Of a stretch of DNA of 64,000 nt, positions 33,593-42,751 are shown in pieces. Both the position numbers and the translations under genes were made by a program. The stretch's first letter is position 1. Each line of letters opens with the position of its first letter. This DNA comes from Bradyrhizobium erythrophlei (lineage in GTDB: Bacteria > Pseudomonadota > Alphaproteobacteria > Rhizobiales > Xanthobacteraceae): positions 5,968,501 to 6,032,500 of the forward strand of contig NZ_LT670849.1 in assembly GCF_900142985.1 (NCBI RefSeq), given 5' to 3'. The notes beneath the pieces are model-generated. The model searched no databases. It was not told the DNA's origin and saw only the letters and a list, made by a program, of their open reading frames with translations.

Positions 33593-34716
33593 ACCTTCCA
33601 TCAAACATCAAGAATATTCGCCTCGAAGCTCCTGTCCGATTTAGTCCATCGGTCGAACGGATAGATGCGGACGAGACTGAAACCACTCAAGCTCTGATCG
33701 CGACCATGCGGTACATCAACGAAAGAACCTTCGCTGATGGCGGTCATGCGATCAGAAGCGTGCACGCCAAGACGCATGGAATTTTGCAGGGTCACCTGGA
33801 AGTAGATGGAGAACTCCCGGACGAGCTTGCACAGGGGTTGTTCGCGAAGCCCGGTCGTTATCCAGTTGTGATGCGGTTTTCTACGATTCCAGGAGACATC
33901 TTGGACGATAGTGTATCGACCCCTCGGGGGCTGGCGATAAAGGTCATCGGCGTGGAAGGCGAACGGCTCGAGGGATCCGAAGGGGATGTCACACAGGACT
34001 TTTTGCTGATCAATGGCCCCGCCTTCGGCGCGCCCGATCCAAAAACATTCCTTTCAGTTGTAAGGGTCTTAGCGCCAACCACCAACAGGGCCCAACGATT
34101 GAAGAAAATTCTATCCGCGGTGATGCGTCAGGTGCAGAAGGCAATCGTTGTGGTTAGCGGACATCCGAACACGATGGTGGCAACCCTTGGTGGACAGCCT
34201 GAAACCCATATCCTAGGTGAAGCATTTTATAGTCAGGCCCCCCTGCGTTTTGGTGATTTCATCGCGAAAATTGCGGTAGCACCCAAGTCTCCTGAATTGA
34301 AGGCTCTCGCGCAAGCACCACTGAACGTCAACGGCGTTCCAGATGGACTCCGAGAAGCGGTTTTGGAGTTTTTCGGGAAAAATGGCGGCCTATGGGAAGT
34401 TCGAGCGCAGCTCTGCACGGATACTGAACATATGCCGATCGAGAACGCTGCGGTCGTCTGGTCGGAGGCGATCAGTCCTTATCGGCGGATCGCGCGCATT
34501 ACGGTCAAGCCACAATTAGCATGGAGCGAGGCCCGATCATCGGCCGTTGACGACGGTATGTCTTTCACTCCCTGGCACGGACTTGCCGCACACCGTCCCC
34601 TCGGCGGAATCATGCGCGTTCGAAAGGCGGTCTATGAAGAGGCGAAGAAATTCCGAGCCCAAGGAAATGGTCGAGTAATTCAGGAGCCACACGAAATGGT
34701 GCTTTTTGGGGATTGA
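33589..34716 (+). CDS. Catalase-like heme protein
   Basis: A protein of 375 residues, shorter than a classical catalase (about 480). It has H-A-I-R-S-V-H-A-K-T-H-G-I-L near 53-66, holding the distal His, R-Y-P-V-V-M-R-F-S-T near 88, and D-F-L-L-I-N-G-P near 136; the N-terminal arm and the C-terminal flavodoxin part of large catalases are missing. Minimal catalase-related proteins of this group often act as organic peroxidases. The Tyr heme ligand region (about 310-340) is hard to place by eye. The ATG overlaps the stop of the tautomerase remnant. Confidence 0.85.
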   Translation: MNLPSNIKNIRLEAPVRFSPSVERIDADETETTQALIATMRYINERTFADGGHAIRSVHAKTHGILQGHLEVDGELPDELAQGLFAKPGRYPVVMRFSTIPGDILDDSVSTPRGLAIKVIGVEGERLEGSEGDVTQDFLLINGPAFGAPDPKTFLSVVRVLAPTTNRAQRLKKILSAVMRQVQKAIVVVSGHPNTMVATLGGQPETHILGEAFYSQAPLRFGDFIAKIAVAPKSPELKALAQAPLNVNGVPDGLREAVLEFFGKNGGLWEVRAQLCTDTEHMPIENAAVVWSEAISPYRRIARITVKPQLAWSEARSSAVDDGMSFTPWHGLAAHRPLGGIMRVRKAVYEEAKKFRAQGNGRVIQEPHEMVLFGD

Positions 34717-34841
34717 GGTAGCTACCTTCTCGCGTGCCACGCATCAACTTGGACACGTGGGCGAAATCACCGATACGCCGGGCCTTTCGTCTGCGCTTGA
34801 GCCAAAAACGTTCTCTTCGAAGGTAGTAACACAGGCTCCTT

Positions 34842-35792
34842 ATGATCTCCGTCCTCACACTGGCGCTCGCGCCTACCTTCTTTGTGATGCTGCTCAGTTA
34901 CACGGCCGGCCGCGTGGGGATTGTCAACAATATGCATGTTGCCGAGTTGAACACCGTTGTGATGGGCTACGCTTTGCCGGCTTCATTGTTGGTTGCCACA
35001 GCCTCTACACCACTCATCGCGCAGTGGCCCGTCCTCGTGCCGCTGGCCGCGGTCATGATGGGGACCTATGTACTCTGGTACGGCTACCAGCGAAGCATGC
35101 GGAAGCAAGATCCGAGCGAATCAGCGTTGCAAGCGTTGGCCGTCGCGCAGCCAAACGTTGCTGCCGCAGGCCTACCCGTTATCACTGCACTGTTCGGCGC
35201 CGATCAAGCGGCGACCGTTGCCGTTGGCATCGCGGCTGGCTCATTGTTGCCCTCGCCGCTGACGCTCGCAATTCTCGAATTATCCCAAGCTAAAGCGGGA
35301 ACGAGTTCTTCGCGAGGTCCTGCGGCGCGCATTGCGCTTGCCTCGGCTCATGCAGTGTCGAAGCCGATCGTATTGGCACCTGTTATTGGGACTTTGATAT
35401 CGCTCATCGGGTGGCCCCTGCCAGTTGTTGCATTAGCAGCCCTACGGGAAATGGGACACGCAGCGGGCGGCTTGGCGCTTTTTGTAACGGGCCTAGTGCT
35501 TTCGGAACGGCCTTTCGGCCTGAGCCGCAACACTCTGTTTGGCGCAGGCATCGCCAACATCGCGCAACCCCTGATCACGTTCGCAATTTGTCGCGAACTC
35601 GACGCTTCGGTCCTTACAACGAAACTATCCGTAGTGATGGCAGCATTGCCGTCCGGCTTTTTTGGCATACTGTTCGGCACCAGCTATCGCCGGATTTCGG
35701 ACGAGGCCAATTCCACAATCATAGCCAGTACGATTGTTTCCGCTCTCACGTTAGCCGTGACGATCGGATGGACCTATTCCTACAATGGATGA
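34842..35792 (+). CDS. AEC (auxin efflux carrier) family transporter
   Basis: A protein of 316 residues with about ten membrane segments in two halves, separated by a polar loop around residues 148-165. Family marks include N-T-V-V-M-G-Y-A-L-P-A-S-L near 39, A-Q-P-N-V-A-A-A-G-L-P near 102 and V-S-K-P-I-V-L-A-P-V-I-G near 176 and A-x-P-S-G-F-F near 266. Relatives such as MdcF carry malonate or other organic acids; the true substrate here cannot be inferred. It precedes a DUF1330 gene by 42 bases. Confidence 0.88.
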   Translation: MISVLTLALAPTFFVMLLSYTAGRVGIVNNMHVAELNTVVMGYALPASLLVATASTPLIAQWPVLVPLAAVMMGTYVLWYGYQRSMRKQDPSESALQALAVAQPNVAAAGLPVITALFGADQAATVAVGIAAGSLLPSPLTLAILELSQAKAGTSSSRGPAARIALASAHAVSKPIVLAPVIGTLISLIGWPLPVVALAALREMGHAAGGLALFVTGLVLSERPFGLSRNTLFGAGIANIAQPLITFAICRELDASVLTTKLSVVMAALPSGFFGILFGTSYRRISDEANSTIIASTIVSALTLAVTIGWTYSYNG

Positions 35793-35834
35793 TCAGCTCG
35801 AAGTAAATCCTATCAACCTCGGAGGAGCACTAAA

Positions 35835-36128
35835 ATGGCAAAAGGATATTGGATCACCTTCTATCGATCAATTTCCGACCCGGGGGCGCTTGCTGCATAC
35901 GCGAAGTTGGCCGGGCCGGCCATCATATCCAATGGTGGCCGCTTCCTTGCACGGGGCGAAGCAATGAAGTCCTACGAACAAGGTATTGCTCAGCGCGTCA
36001 CAGTGACGGAGTTTGATAGCGTCGAACAGGCTATCGCCGCCCACGATGGTCCCGGCTATCAGGAGGCTCTGAAGGCGCTCGGCAATGCGTGCGAACGTGA
36101 TGTTCGTATTGTCAAAGGAGTGGACTGA
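35835..36128 (+). CDS. DUF1330 family protein
   Basis: A protein of 97 residues with GGAGGAG before the ATG. It begins M-A-K-G-Y-W-I-T, has Y-A-K-L-A-G-P-A-I near 22, G-G-R-F-L-A-R-G near 34 and F-D-S-V-E-Q-A-I-A near 60, the usual DUF1330 ferredoxin-like dimer pattern. Function unknown. It may share a transcript with the AEC transporter. Confidence 0.88.
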   Translation: MAKGYWITFYRSISDPGALAAYAKLAGPAIISNGGRFLARGEAMKSYEQGIAQRVTVTEFDSVEQAIAAHDGPGYQEALKALGNACERDVRIVKGVD

Positions 36129-36215
36129 CGCGGTATCGGTTGAGTTTCCGAGGGTTTGATCTGGGTGTACCCTCATCCGAAGCCAGTGCGATTTGAGTTA
36201 TGAGAGAGAGTGACG

Positions 36216-36965
36216 ATGAACCGTATTCGTTCTCCTGGGCCATCCCGGCGCCTATTGCTGACCTCCGCTGCGGCATTTGTTTTGGTCGGAACGGGTCTGG
36301 CACGCGCTCGTACCCTGACTGGCGCATTGCCGTGGGACCCGGGAACGGCGACGCCTCCGATTGTGGTTCGTCCCGGTCCCTGGCTGTTTTTCACCGCCGA
36401 CGAGGCGGCGACCGTCGAAGCCGCAGTCGATCGCCTGATTCCCCCTGACAATCGTGGACCCGGCGGCAAAGACGCGGGCTGCGCCGTGTTCATCGACCGG
36501 CAACTCGCAGGCCCCTACGGCCGTTCTGAAGGCCTTTATACCAGACCCCCCTTCATGCCCGGCGCAGCCACGCAAGGCTATCAAATGCCCGATGCGCCCG
36601 CCGCGCGCTATCGCACGGGCTTGAGAGCGCTGGCGGATTACATTAAGAGCAGTTTCGCCGGAAAATCATTTAAGGATCTCGCGCCGAACGATCAGGACAC
36701 TGTGCTCAAGGGACTCGAGTCAGGATCGATCGCCTTGAAGGATGTCAAGAGCGCGGAATTCTTCGCATTGCTGCTGACTAACACGCAGGAAGGCTTTTTT
36801 GCCGATCCGATCTACGGTGGCAACCGCGATATGGCGAGCTGGCGGCTGATCGGCTTTCCGGGAGCGCGTTACGATTACCGCGATTGGGTTGAGCGGCACA
36901 ACGAGCCGTATCCGTTGCCTCCCGTCAGCATTATGGGTCGCTCCGACTGGACAGTGAGGGAATAG
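36216..36965 (+). CDS. Gluconate 2-dehydrogenase subunit 3 family protein
   Basis: A protein of 249 residues from ATG 36216 (a GTG six bases earlier is possible) with GAGAGAG upstream. The N-terminus S-R-R-L-L-L-T-S-A-A-A-F-V is a Tat-like signal. The mature part has F-F-T-A-D-E-A-A-T-V-E-A-A-V-D-R-L-I-P near 62 and G-C-A-V-F-I-D-R-Q-L near 90, as in the small subunit of membrane gluconate/sorbitol dehydrogenases. This subunit carries the folded flavoprotein through the Tat pathway. It lies two bases before the flavoprotein gene. Confidence 0.88.
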   Translation: MNRIRSPGPSRRLLLTSAAAFVLVGTGLARARTLTGALPWDPGTATPPIVVRPGPWLFFTADEAATVEAAVDRLIPPDNRGPGGKDAGCAVFIDRQLAGPYGRSEGLYTRPPFMPGAATQGYQMPDAPAARYRTGLRALADYIKSSFAGKSFKDLAPNDQDTVLKGLESGSIALKDVKSAEFFALLLTNTQEGFFADPIYGGNRDMASWRLIGFPGARYDYRDWVERHNEPYPLPPVSIMGRSDWTVRE

Positions 36966-36967
36966 CG

Positions 36968-38731
36968 ATGGCCCGCAAACTCCCCGCCAAAGACGTCGTG
37001 ATCATCGGACTCGGGTGGACTGGCTCCATCCTCGCCTATGAACTCGCAAAAACCGGCCTCAACGTTGTTGCGATCGAACGTGGCCCCTGGCGCGACACGG
37101 CGACGGATTTTCCGCCCGCCTATGCGCAGGACGAGCTTCGCTATGCGGTTCGTCTCGATCTGTTTCTGCGTCCCGAACAGCAAACGATGACATTTCGCAA
37201 CAATGCAAGCCAGACGGCGATGCCGATCCGCAGCTTTTCAGGTTTCCTTCCGGGCAACGGCGTCGGCGGTGCGGGTATCCATTGGAACGGGCAGACCTGG
37301 CGCTTTCTGCCGACCGACTTCCAGTTGCGTAGCCATCTCGAGCAGCGCTACGGCAAGGACGCCCTGCCGGCCGACATGACCATCCAGGATTGGCCCGTCA
37401 GCTATGACGAGCTAGAACCTTATTACGACCAGTTTGAAAAGCTCTGCGGCACTTCCGGCAAGGCCGGCAATATTCGTGGGCAAAAGCAGGACGGTGGCAA
37501 CCCGTTCGAAGGTTGGCGCTCGTCGGAATACCCGACGCCGCCATTGAAGCAGGGGCTAGGCGCTACGCTGTTTGCCGAAGCCGCGCGCAAGACCGGGCAT
37601 TCCCCGTTTCCGCAGCCTGCCTCCAATCTTAGCGAGGCCTATGTCAATCCACTCGGCGTGAAACTTGGACAGTGCACTTATTGCGGTTTCTGCGAACGGT
37701 TCGGTTGCGGCAATTATGCCAAAGCGAGCCCGCAGACCTGCGTGCTGCCGGCGCTGCTGCGATTTCCCAATTTCAGCGTACAAACCGAATCCGAGGTCAC
37801 AAAAATCAACCTGGACTCGACCGGCAAGCGCGCCACGGGCGTGACCTATGTCGACACTTCGGGTGAAGAGTGGGAGCAACCCGCCGATATCGTGCTGATG
37901 TGTGCCTTTTCGTTCTTCAATGTTCAACTGATGTTGCTGTCGGGGATTGGAAAGCCCTACGACCCGCAAACAGGGCAGGGCGTTGTCGGCCGCAACTACG
38001 CCTATCAAACCACCTCCAGCGTAAGCCTGATCCTCAAGGACAAGATCCTTAATCCGTTCATTGCCACCGGCGCGCACGGTATGATCATTGATGACTATAA
38101 TGGCGACAATTTCGATCACACCGGATTAGGTTTTTTCGGCGGCGGCTACATGGGCGCCGGACAGACCGGTGCGCGACCGATCCAGACCCGGCCGGTACCG
38201 AAGGGTACGCCGAAATGGGGCGCGGAATGGAAGAAGGCGACCGCGGAAACCTATCAACGCGCGTTCAGCCTATCGACCCACGGCAGTTCGTACAGCTACA
38301 AGGATTGCTATCTCGACCTTGATCCGACTTACAAAGACCGGTTCGGCCGTCCGCTAATGCGGATGACGTTCGATTTTCACGACAACGAATTGAAGATGTC
38401 GGCCTTCCTGACCGATCGTCTCGCGGAGATTGCCAAGGCCATGGACCCCGTCGAGATGACGCCGAGTCCACGCAAGGGGCCTTACGACAGCACGATCTAT
38501 CAGACCACCCACAATACTGGCGGCACGGTAATGGGCGCCGACCCCGCAACCAGCGTCGTCAATCGTTATTGTCAGAGCTGGGACCTACACAACGTCTTTG
38601 TGCCTGGTGGCGCGTCAGTGTTCCCGCAAAATCACGGCTACAACCCGACCGACACGGTGGGCGCGCTCGCTTATTGGGCTGCCGACGCCATACGTAATCG
38701 CTATCTGAAAAACCCGGGTCCATTGGTTTAG
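36968..38731 (+). CDS. GMC-type flavoprotein dehydrogenase, large subunit of gluconate-dehydrogenase-like complex
   Basis: A protein of 587 residues without its own signal peptide. The FAD fold starts at V-V-I-I-G-L-G-W-T-G-S near 10; G-N-G-V-G-G-A-G-I-H-W-N-G near 96 is the flavin-binding loop. C-T-Y-C-G-F-C-E-R-F-G-C-G near 235 is the Cys-rich loop that in FAD-dependent glucose and related dehydrogenases binds a 3Fe-4S cluster. The end carries H-N-T-G-G-T near 517 and N-P-T-D-T-V near 560, where the catalytic His/Asn region lies. It oxidises a sugar or polyol in the periplasm and gives electrons to the cytochrome subunit encoded next. Confidence 0.9.
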   Translation: MARKLPAKDVVIIGLGWTGSILAYELAKTGLNVVAIERGPWRDTATDFPPAYAQDELRYAVRLDLFLRPEQQTMTFRNNASQTAMPIRSFSGFLPGNGVGGAGIHWNGQTWRFLPTDFQLRSHLEQRYGKDALPADMTIQDWPVSYDELEPYYDQFEKLCGTSGKAGNIRGQKQDGGNPFEGWRSSEYPTPPLKQGLGATLFAEAARKTGHSPFPQPASNLSEAYVNPLGVKLGQCTYCGFCERFGCGNYAKASPQTCVLPALLRFPNFSVQTESEVTKINLDSTGKRATGVTYVDTSGEEWEQPADIVLMCAFSFFNVQLMLLSGIGKPYDPQTGQGVVGRNYAYQTTSSVSLILKDKILNPFIATGAHGMIIDDYNGDNFDHTGLGFFGGGYMGAGQTGARPIQTRPVPKGTPKWGAEWKKATAETYQRAFSLSTHGSSYSYKDCYLDLDPTYKDRFGRPLMRMTFDFHDNELKMSAFLTDRLAEIAKAMDPVEMTPSPRKGPYDSTIYQTTHNTGGTVMGADPATSVVNRYCQSWDLHNVFVPGGASVFPQNHGYNPTDTVGALAYWAADAIRNRYLKNPGPLV

Positions 38732-38741
38732 GGAGGAAGCG

Positions 38742-39971
38742 ATGCGACGCCCTCTCACTGCCGCAATTCTGTTTGTCAGCCTGACCGGCACAGTAGCTGC
38801 CCAAGACTTCCAGAGCTTCGACCTCATCGAGCGCGGACGCTATCTCGCCATCCTTGGTGATTGTGCTGGCTGTCACACTGCGGCGAACGGCGCGCCATTT
38901 GCGGGTGGCGTCGCACTTCTGACTCCATTCGGCACGCTGGTCGCGCCGAATATCACGTCTGATCCAGACACCGGGATCGGCAATATGACCAACGACGAAT
39001 TCCTCGCGGCGCTGCGCGAGGGCCGCGGTCGCAATGGCAAGCGGCTTTATCCGGCGATGCCATATCCGGCCTATACCAAAATGGCCGATGACGATGTGAG
39101 GGCGCTGCGTGCGTATTTTGCGACGATCGCGCCGGTCAAAAACCGGGTCGAGTCCAACCAGCTGCCGTTCCCGCTGAACATTCGGCTCGCGATGGTGTTC
39201 TGGAACGGGCTCAATTTCACGCCCGGCCGCTATCAGCCCAACCCGCAAAAATCCGCCGCGTGGAATCGCGGTGCCTATATCGTCGAGGGGCCTGCGCATT
39301 GCGGTACCTGCCATACGCCGAAGACGCTTCTCGGCGGTGACAAGAATAGCGCCGCTTTGACTGGAGCTACGCTTCAGGGCTGGTTTGCGCCCGATATCAC
39401 CAACGATCAGCGCAAAGGTATTGGTGGATGGTCCCAGGATGACCTCGTCCAGTACCTCAAAACCGGCGCCAACAAATGGACGCTGGCCTCTGGGCCAATG
39501 GCTGAAGCTGTGTCTCATTCCACATCGCGGATGAACGACGAAGATATCCTGGCCATCGCGACATATCTGAAGGACAACGGCCAGCTCGGCGCTAGCGCGA
39601 GGCCCGAGCCAGTCGCTGCCGGCAATGGCGCGATGCGCGCGGGTGCGGCGATCTACAAGGACAGTTGTGCCGCCTGCCACAAGGATTCAGGGGAAGGCGA
39701 GATCAATTTGTTTCCACGATTGGCCGGCAGCGCGCTAGTGCAGTCGGACGATCCGACCACATTGGCGCGGGTCGTTCTGCACGGGACACGCGCAGTTTCC
39801 ACATCTGGTGCGCCGACGGCCCCGGCGATGCCCGCCTTCGATTGGCGGCTTGAGGACGTGCAGGTGGCGGCTGTTCTGACTTACATCCGCAACACTTGGG
39901 GAAATGCGGCAGGGTCTGTGCCGGCAAGTGCAGTGGCAGGCCAGCGCGCCTCGCTGGCCAAGTCGCCCTGA
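38742..39971 (+). CDS. Tri-heme cytochrome c subunit of the dehydrogenase
   Basis: A protein of 409 residues with a signal peptide (about 1-20, ending V-A-A-Q-D). Three heme c motifs are present: C-A-G-C-H near 45, C-G-T-C-H near 188 and C-A-A-C-H near 311, the normal number for the cytochrome subunit of gluconate, sorbitol and alcohol dehydrogenases. It passes electrons to ubiquinone in the inner membrane. GGGAGGAAG precedes the ATG, ten bases after the flavoprotein stop; the three genes form one operon. Confidence 0.92.
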   Translation: MRRPLTAAILFVSLTGTVAAQDFQSFDLIERGRYLAILGDCAGCHTAANGAPFAGGVALLTPFGTLVAPNITSDPDTGIGNMTNDEFLAALREGRGRNGKRLYPAMPYPAYTKMADDDVRALRAYFATIAPVKNRVESNQLPFPLNIRLAMVFWNGLNFTPGRYQPNPQKSAAWNRGAYIVEGPAHCGTCHTPKTLLGGDKNSAALTGATLQGWFAPDITNDQRKGIGGWSQDDLVQYLKTGANKWTLASGPMAEAVSHSTSRMNDEDILAIATYLKDNGQLGASARPEPVAAGNGAMRAGAAIYKDSCAACHKDSGEGEINLFPRLAGSALVQSDDPTTLARVVLHGTRAVSTSGAPTAPAMPAFDWRLEDVQVAAVLTYIRNTWGNAAGSVPASAVAGQRASLAKSP

Positions 39972-40065
39972 GATAAAAAACATGGCCCGATGATCATCAA
40001 CGAAACGCTGGCTTCGTTGCTAACGAAATGAAAAACCTAGCAAGCCTTCATCCTGTATGGCGACG

Positions 40066-40584
40066 TCTTGCCGCTTCACGCGCCCGAACTGGTGCGGCAC
40101 ATCCTCCTCGCAGGCACCGGCCCGTCGAGGCGGCGAAGGCATGCAGGAATTTACGCGCGAGGTTATGGAAATCGTCAATCGTCCGAACAGCACCGAGCAG
40201 GAACGCACGCTAGATCTGTTCTTTTCGAAGAGCCCGACGAGTTACGCGGCGGGCAAGACCTGGCTCAAGCGGATCGCCACGCGAGAGCTAGACCGCGAAC
40301 CGGAAGCGAAGCCCCAGGTCGGCGAGGCCCAACTCGTCGCTCTTGCTAAATGGGGTGCGATCCCCGCGAACTACCGCTACCGCGATTTGAAGAAGATCTA
40401 GCAGCGCACGCTCGTCGTCAACGGCAAGAACGACATCATGGTGCCGACCATCAATTCCTGCACCCTTCAGCAGCAACTACCGGATGCCCGGCTGATCCTC
40501 TACCAGGATTTCCGGCACGGCTCGCACTTCCAATTTTTTGAAGAGTTCGCCGAAGAGGCTGCACGTTTCTTCGCTGCAGCTTGA
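40066..40584 (+). pseudogene. Alpha/beta hydrolase, truncated and interrupted
   Basis: The frames read L-V-R-H-I-L-L-A-G-T-G-P near 40090, then G-G-E-G-M-Q-E-F, E-V-M-E-I-V-N-R, T-W-L-K-R-I-A-T-R, W-G-A-I-P near 40352, a TAG at 40399, and onward T-L-V-V-N-G-K-N-D-I-M-V-P-T, H-G-S-H-F-Q-F and a stop at 40582. The part with the nucleophile elbow is missing at the left. It resembles hydrolases that follow such regions elsewhere; only the last two thirds are left. Confidence 0.65.
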
Positions 40585-40754
40585 ACCCAAGGCGGCGGCC
40601 GTCAGCGCGGCCGCCGTATCCGCCGTGTATTCGGCAAACACCTGATTAGGTCCCGATCAGGACGGATCTCGATTTCCCCGCTTGAATCGGGCGTGCGTTG
40701 TCGAGATAGACATGGAGTGGAAAAATTAGGAGGTCGGACAGGACTGCTTGCGCT
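40585..40754. other. Spacer with a perfect GC hairpin
   Basis: CGGCGGCC at 40593-40600 pairs with GGCCGCCG at 40609-40616, nine bases after the hydrolase remnant. There is no T-tract, so termination is uncertain. Nothing else is seen. Confidence 0.4.
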
Positions 40755-41027
40755 CTAAGCGAGAAGCCTCACGGATAAATAAGCGCACGCCGCTATTAGG
40801 CTAAAGATCGTGGCCTCACCCCACTCGGACGGGCCGCTCAAAGGACGTTGCCGAAGAAACGCGACGCCGAAATGCCAAGACGAAACCAATAAGAAAATCA
40901 CCGAAGTAAATCGGAGTCCCTGTACGAGGCCTGCATTTGTGGACATCGCAAGCATTATTGCAAAGAGGAACGCAGCAGCCAGTTTGCAAAGAAGCTGTTC
41001 CGCGAACGATCCAGTAGGGGGTCCCAT
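40755..41027 (-). CDS. Possible small membrane protein
   Basis: A frame of 90 codons on the minus strand with three hydrophobic segments (about 12-28, 37-55, 70-88) split by short polar loops (R-Q-R-P-L-S-G-P-S-E near 60). The composition looks like a real small membrane protein, but I recognise no family and the start has only a weak ribosome-binding site. It may be a remnant. About 190 bases after it, to 41217, hold nothing I can name. Confidence 0.35.
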   Translation of the reverse strand: MGPPTGSFAEQLLCKLAAAFLFAIMLAMSTNAGLVQGLRFTSVIFLLVSSWHFGVAFLRQRPLSGPSEWGEATIFSLIAACAYLSVRLLA

Positions 41028-41229
41028 GTTTGGCGCCCGTCATTAGCCGTCATTGCCTGCAGTTGGCGTCGGACAACACTATTAGCTTTTGTGATCGGCT
41101 TTGAATGAGGATCGTCATTCAGTGATAGTTTTCCAAGATGGAAAACTTCGCAGAAATATAAGTGCACTATAGGAAGCGCCCGCAGAACTTCGCTGCGCGT
41201 GCACCTCATATCTCGTAAGCATGGGCCCA

Positions 41230-41600
41230 GCTTACAAACCGGCGGTCTCGGTTACGAGACGGCTTTGGAGCTGACCAAGGCCGGAGCAGGGGGCATTCTG
41301 ACCGGACGCGACGATCGGAAGGGGCAGCCCGCTATCGAGAAAATCCATCGCGCGGTGTCCGGCGTCCGGATAAGCTACGAGCCTCTCGATCTGTCCAACC
41401 TCGCGTCGATCGCCGATTGCTCGCAGCGGATGCATTCCCGAGAGTCGCTGGATATTCTGATAAGCAATGCAGGAGTGATGGCACTGCCGCGCCGACAATC
41501 CACGGCGGACGGCTTTGAGATGCAATTTGGAACAAGCTATCCGGACGGCTACTGGATCGAGTTGTCCCGGCGGGCATCGATCGTGGGCAGTCTGTCTTGA
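41230..41600 (+). pseudogene. Short-chain dehydrogenase, N-terminal remnant
   Basis: Residues read G-G-L-G-Y-E-T-A-L-E-L-T-K-A-G-A, I-L-T-G-R-D-D-R-K-G, L-D-L-S-N-L-A-S-I and D-I-L-I-S-N-A-G-V-M-A, the Rossmann half of an SDR with the N-A-G motif. The V-T-G-A part before the Gly loop is damaged, and homology stops after F-E-M-Q-F-G-T (about 41533), before the catalytic Tyr-Lys. The remaining frame to 41600 is unrelated. Confidence 0.6.
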
Positions 41601-41739
41601 ATGGGCATCCTGTCTGGAACTGATGTCGCGTGTCGAAATCGTCCGCTTCCCCGCGCTTCGACGATCGCGCCCGCGCGCTGCTTAAGGGGCTGATACTCGG
41701 GTAGCTGGTGCGATTTGTGTGGCCGAAGTGAGCGACCAA

Positions 41740-41829
41740 ATGGACAAGCCGACAGCGATTGTCGTGGGCGTCGGGGCTGAGCAGGGCGTCGTCGGCACCG
41801 TCTGCCGCAGGTTTGCCTCCGAAGGATAG
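41740..41829 (+). pseudogene. Second SDR remnant (Rossmann start only)
   Basis: A 29-codon frame, M-D-K-P-T-A-I-V-V-G-V-G-A-E-Q-G followed by V-C-R-R-F-A-S-E-G and TAG, is the first beta-alpha-beta unit of a short-chain dehydrogenase. Nothing downstream continues it. The stretch from here to 42055 holds no other recognisable coding sequence. Confidence 0.5.
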
Positions 41830-42055
41830 TCTCTCGCGACGCGCAATGTCGCTCGTTGGCACCAAGCTCCCGAACCGGAATCTCTGCTCCACTGGCGTGG
41901 TCCCGGCCATCCCGTTCCGCCGACGACATGAACGGCCGCTTCTGGCGCGAAGAGATCATTGGCCGAGAACTTGACGTCAGCTGTCCGTTGGTCGACGATC
42001 CGTCGTACCGGACAGCACAATCGAGCCGACGGTTTCTTATCCGAAAGGCGTATCC

Positions 42056-42460
42056 ATGGAAGACCAGTCCCAATTAGCTGAAAGGATTATGGATCAAGTC
42101 GCCGATGCGATCATCTATGCAGACCGCATGGGCGTTATCATTCGCTGGAATCGCGCTTCTACCGCTTTGTTCGGCTTCTCCGCGGAGGATGCACTCGGTC
42201 AAAGTCTCGATCTGATTATTCCCGAACATCTGCGGGCCCCCCATTGGCTCGGCTTCGAAGCCGCGATCGCAAAGGCCACAATGAAGCTCCAAGGCCGTCC
42301 TACGCTAACCCGCGCGCTGCACAAGAGTGGACGCAAACTATACGTCGAGATGACCTTCGCGATCGTCAAAGGCGAGGGCGAAGTGCTTGGCTCGGTCGCA
42401 ATGGCGCGAGACGTAACGGACCGCGTGGAACGAGAGCGCGCTGCAACACGGGCAGCTTGA
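42056..42460 (+). CDS. Single PAS-domain protein
   Basis: A protein of 134 residues that is just one PAS domain: A-D-A-I-I-Y-A-D-R-M-G-V-I-I-R-W-N near 16, A-L-F-G-F-S-A-E-D-A-L-G-Q-S-L near 37, I-I-P-E-H-L-R, and the closing V-A-M-A-R-D-V-T-D-R. It has no kinase, cyclase or DNA-binding part. Such lone PAS proteins bind heme, flavin or a small ligand and pass the signal through contact with a partner. Neighbours are remnants to the left and a convergent LysR gene to the right, so the partner is not apparent. Confidence 0.82.
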   Translation: MEDQSQLAERIMDQVADAIIYADRMGVIIRWNRASTALFGFSAEDALGQSLDLIIPEHLRAPHWLGFEAAIAKATMKLQGRPTLTRALHKSGRKLYVEMTFAIVKGEGEVLGSVAMARDVTDRVERERAATRAA

Positions 42461-42751
42461 GACGCTCGAGGTGTTGGTTCGCGTCAACCAGCGGGGCCAT
42501 CATTTTGTCTCACGTGGCGAACTCCCTGCGATTTCGGGCTTTGTGGTCGGCGGTCAGTCGCGAATCTCCTCTCGCGCTGTGTTCCCTTGTGCAGCCCCTC
42601 TCACGCGATAAGAGGCCGGGGTGTGACGCAGCCGTGCCAGGAAATAGCCGTGACGCTCTTTGTTATTTCGTATCTGGCCGGCGTGCTCACGGTCGGGAGT
42701 TCCCTGCATTCTTCCGATGCTGCCAATTGTTCAGGCCGGACAAGCCTTTCG

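Noticed and set aside
38559..39680. 373-codon minus-strand frame opposite the cytochrome c gene
   Set aside because: Antisense to a gene with three heme motifs and a signal peptide; no family pattern of its own.
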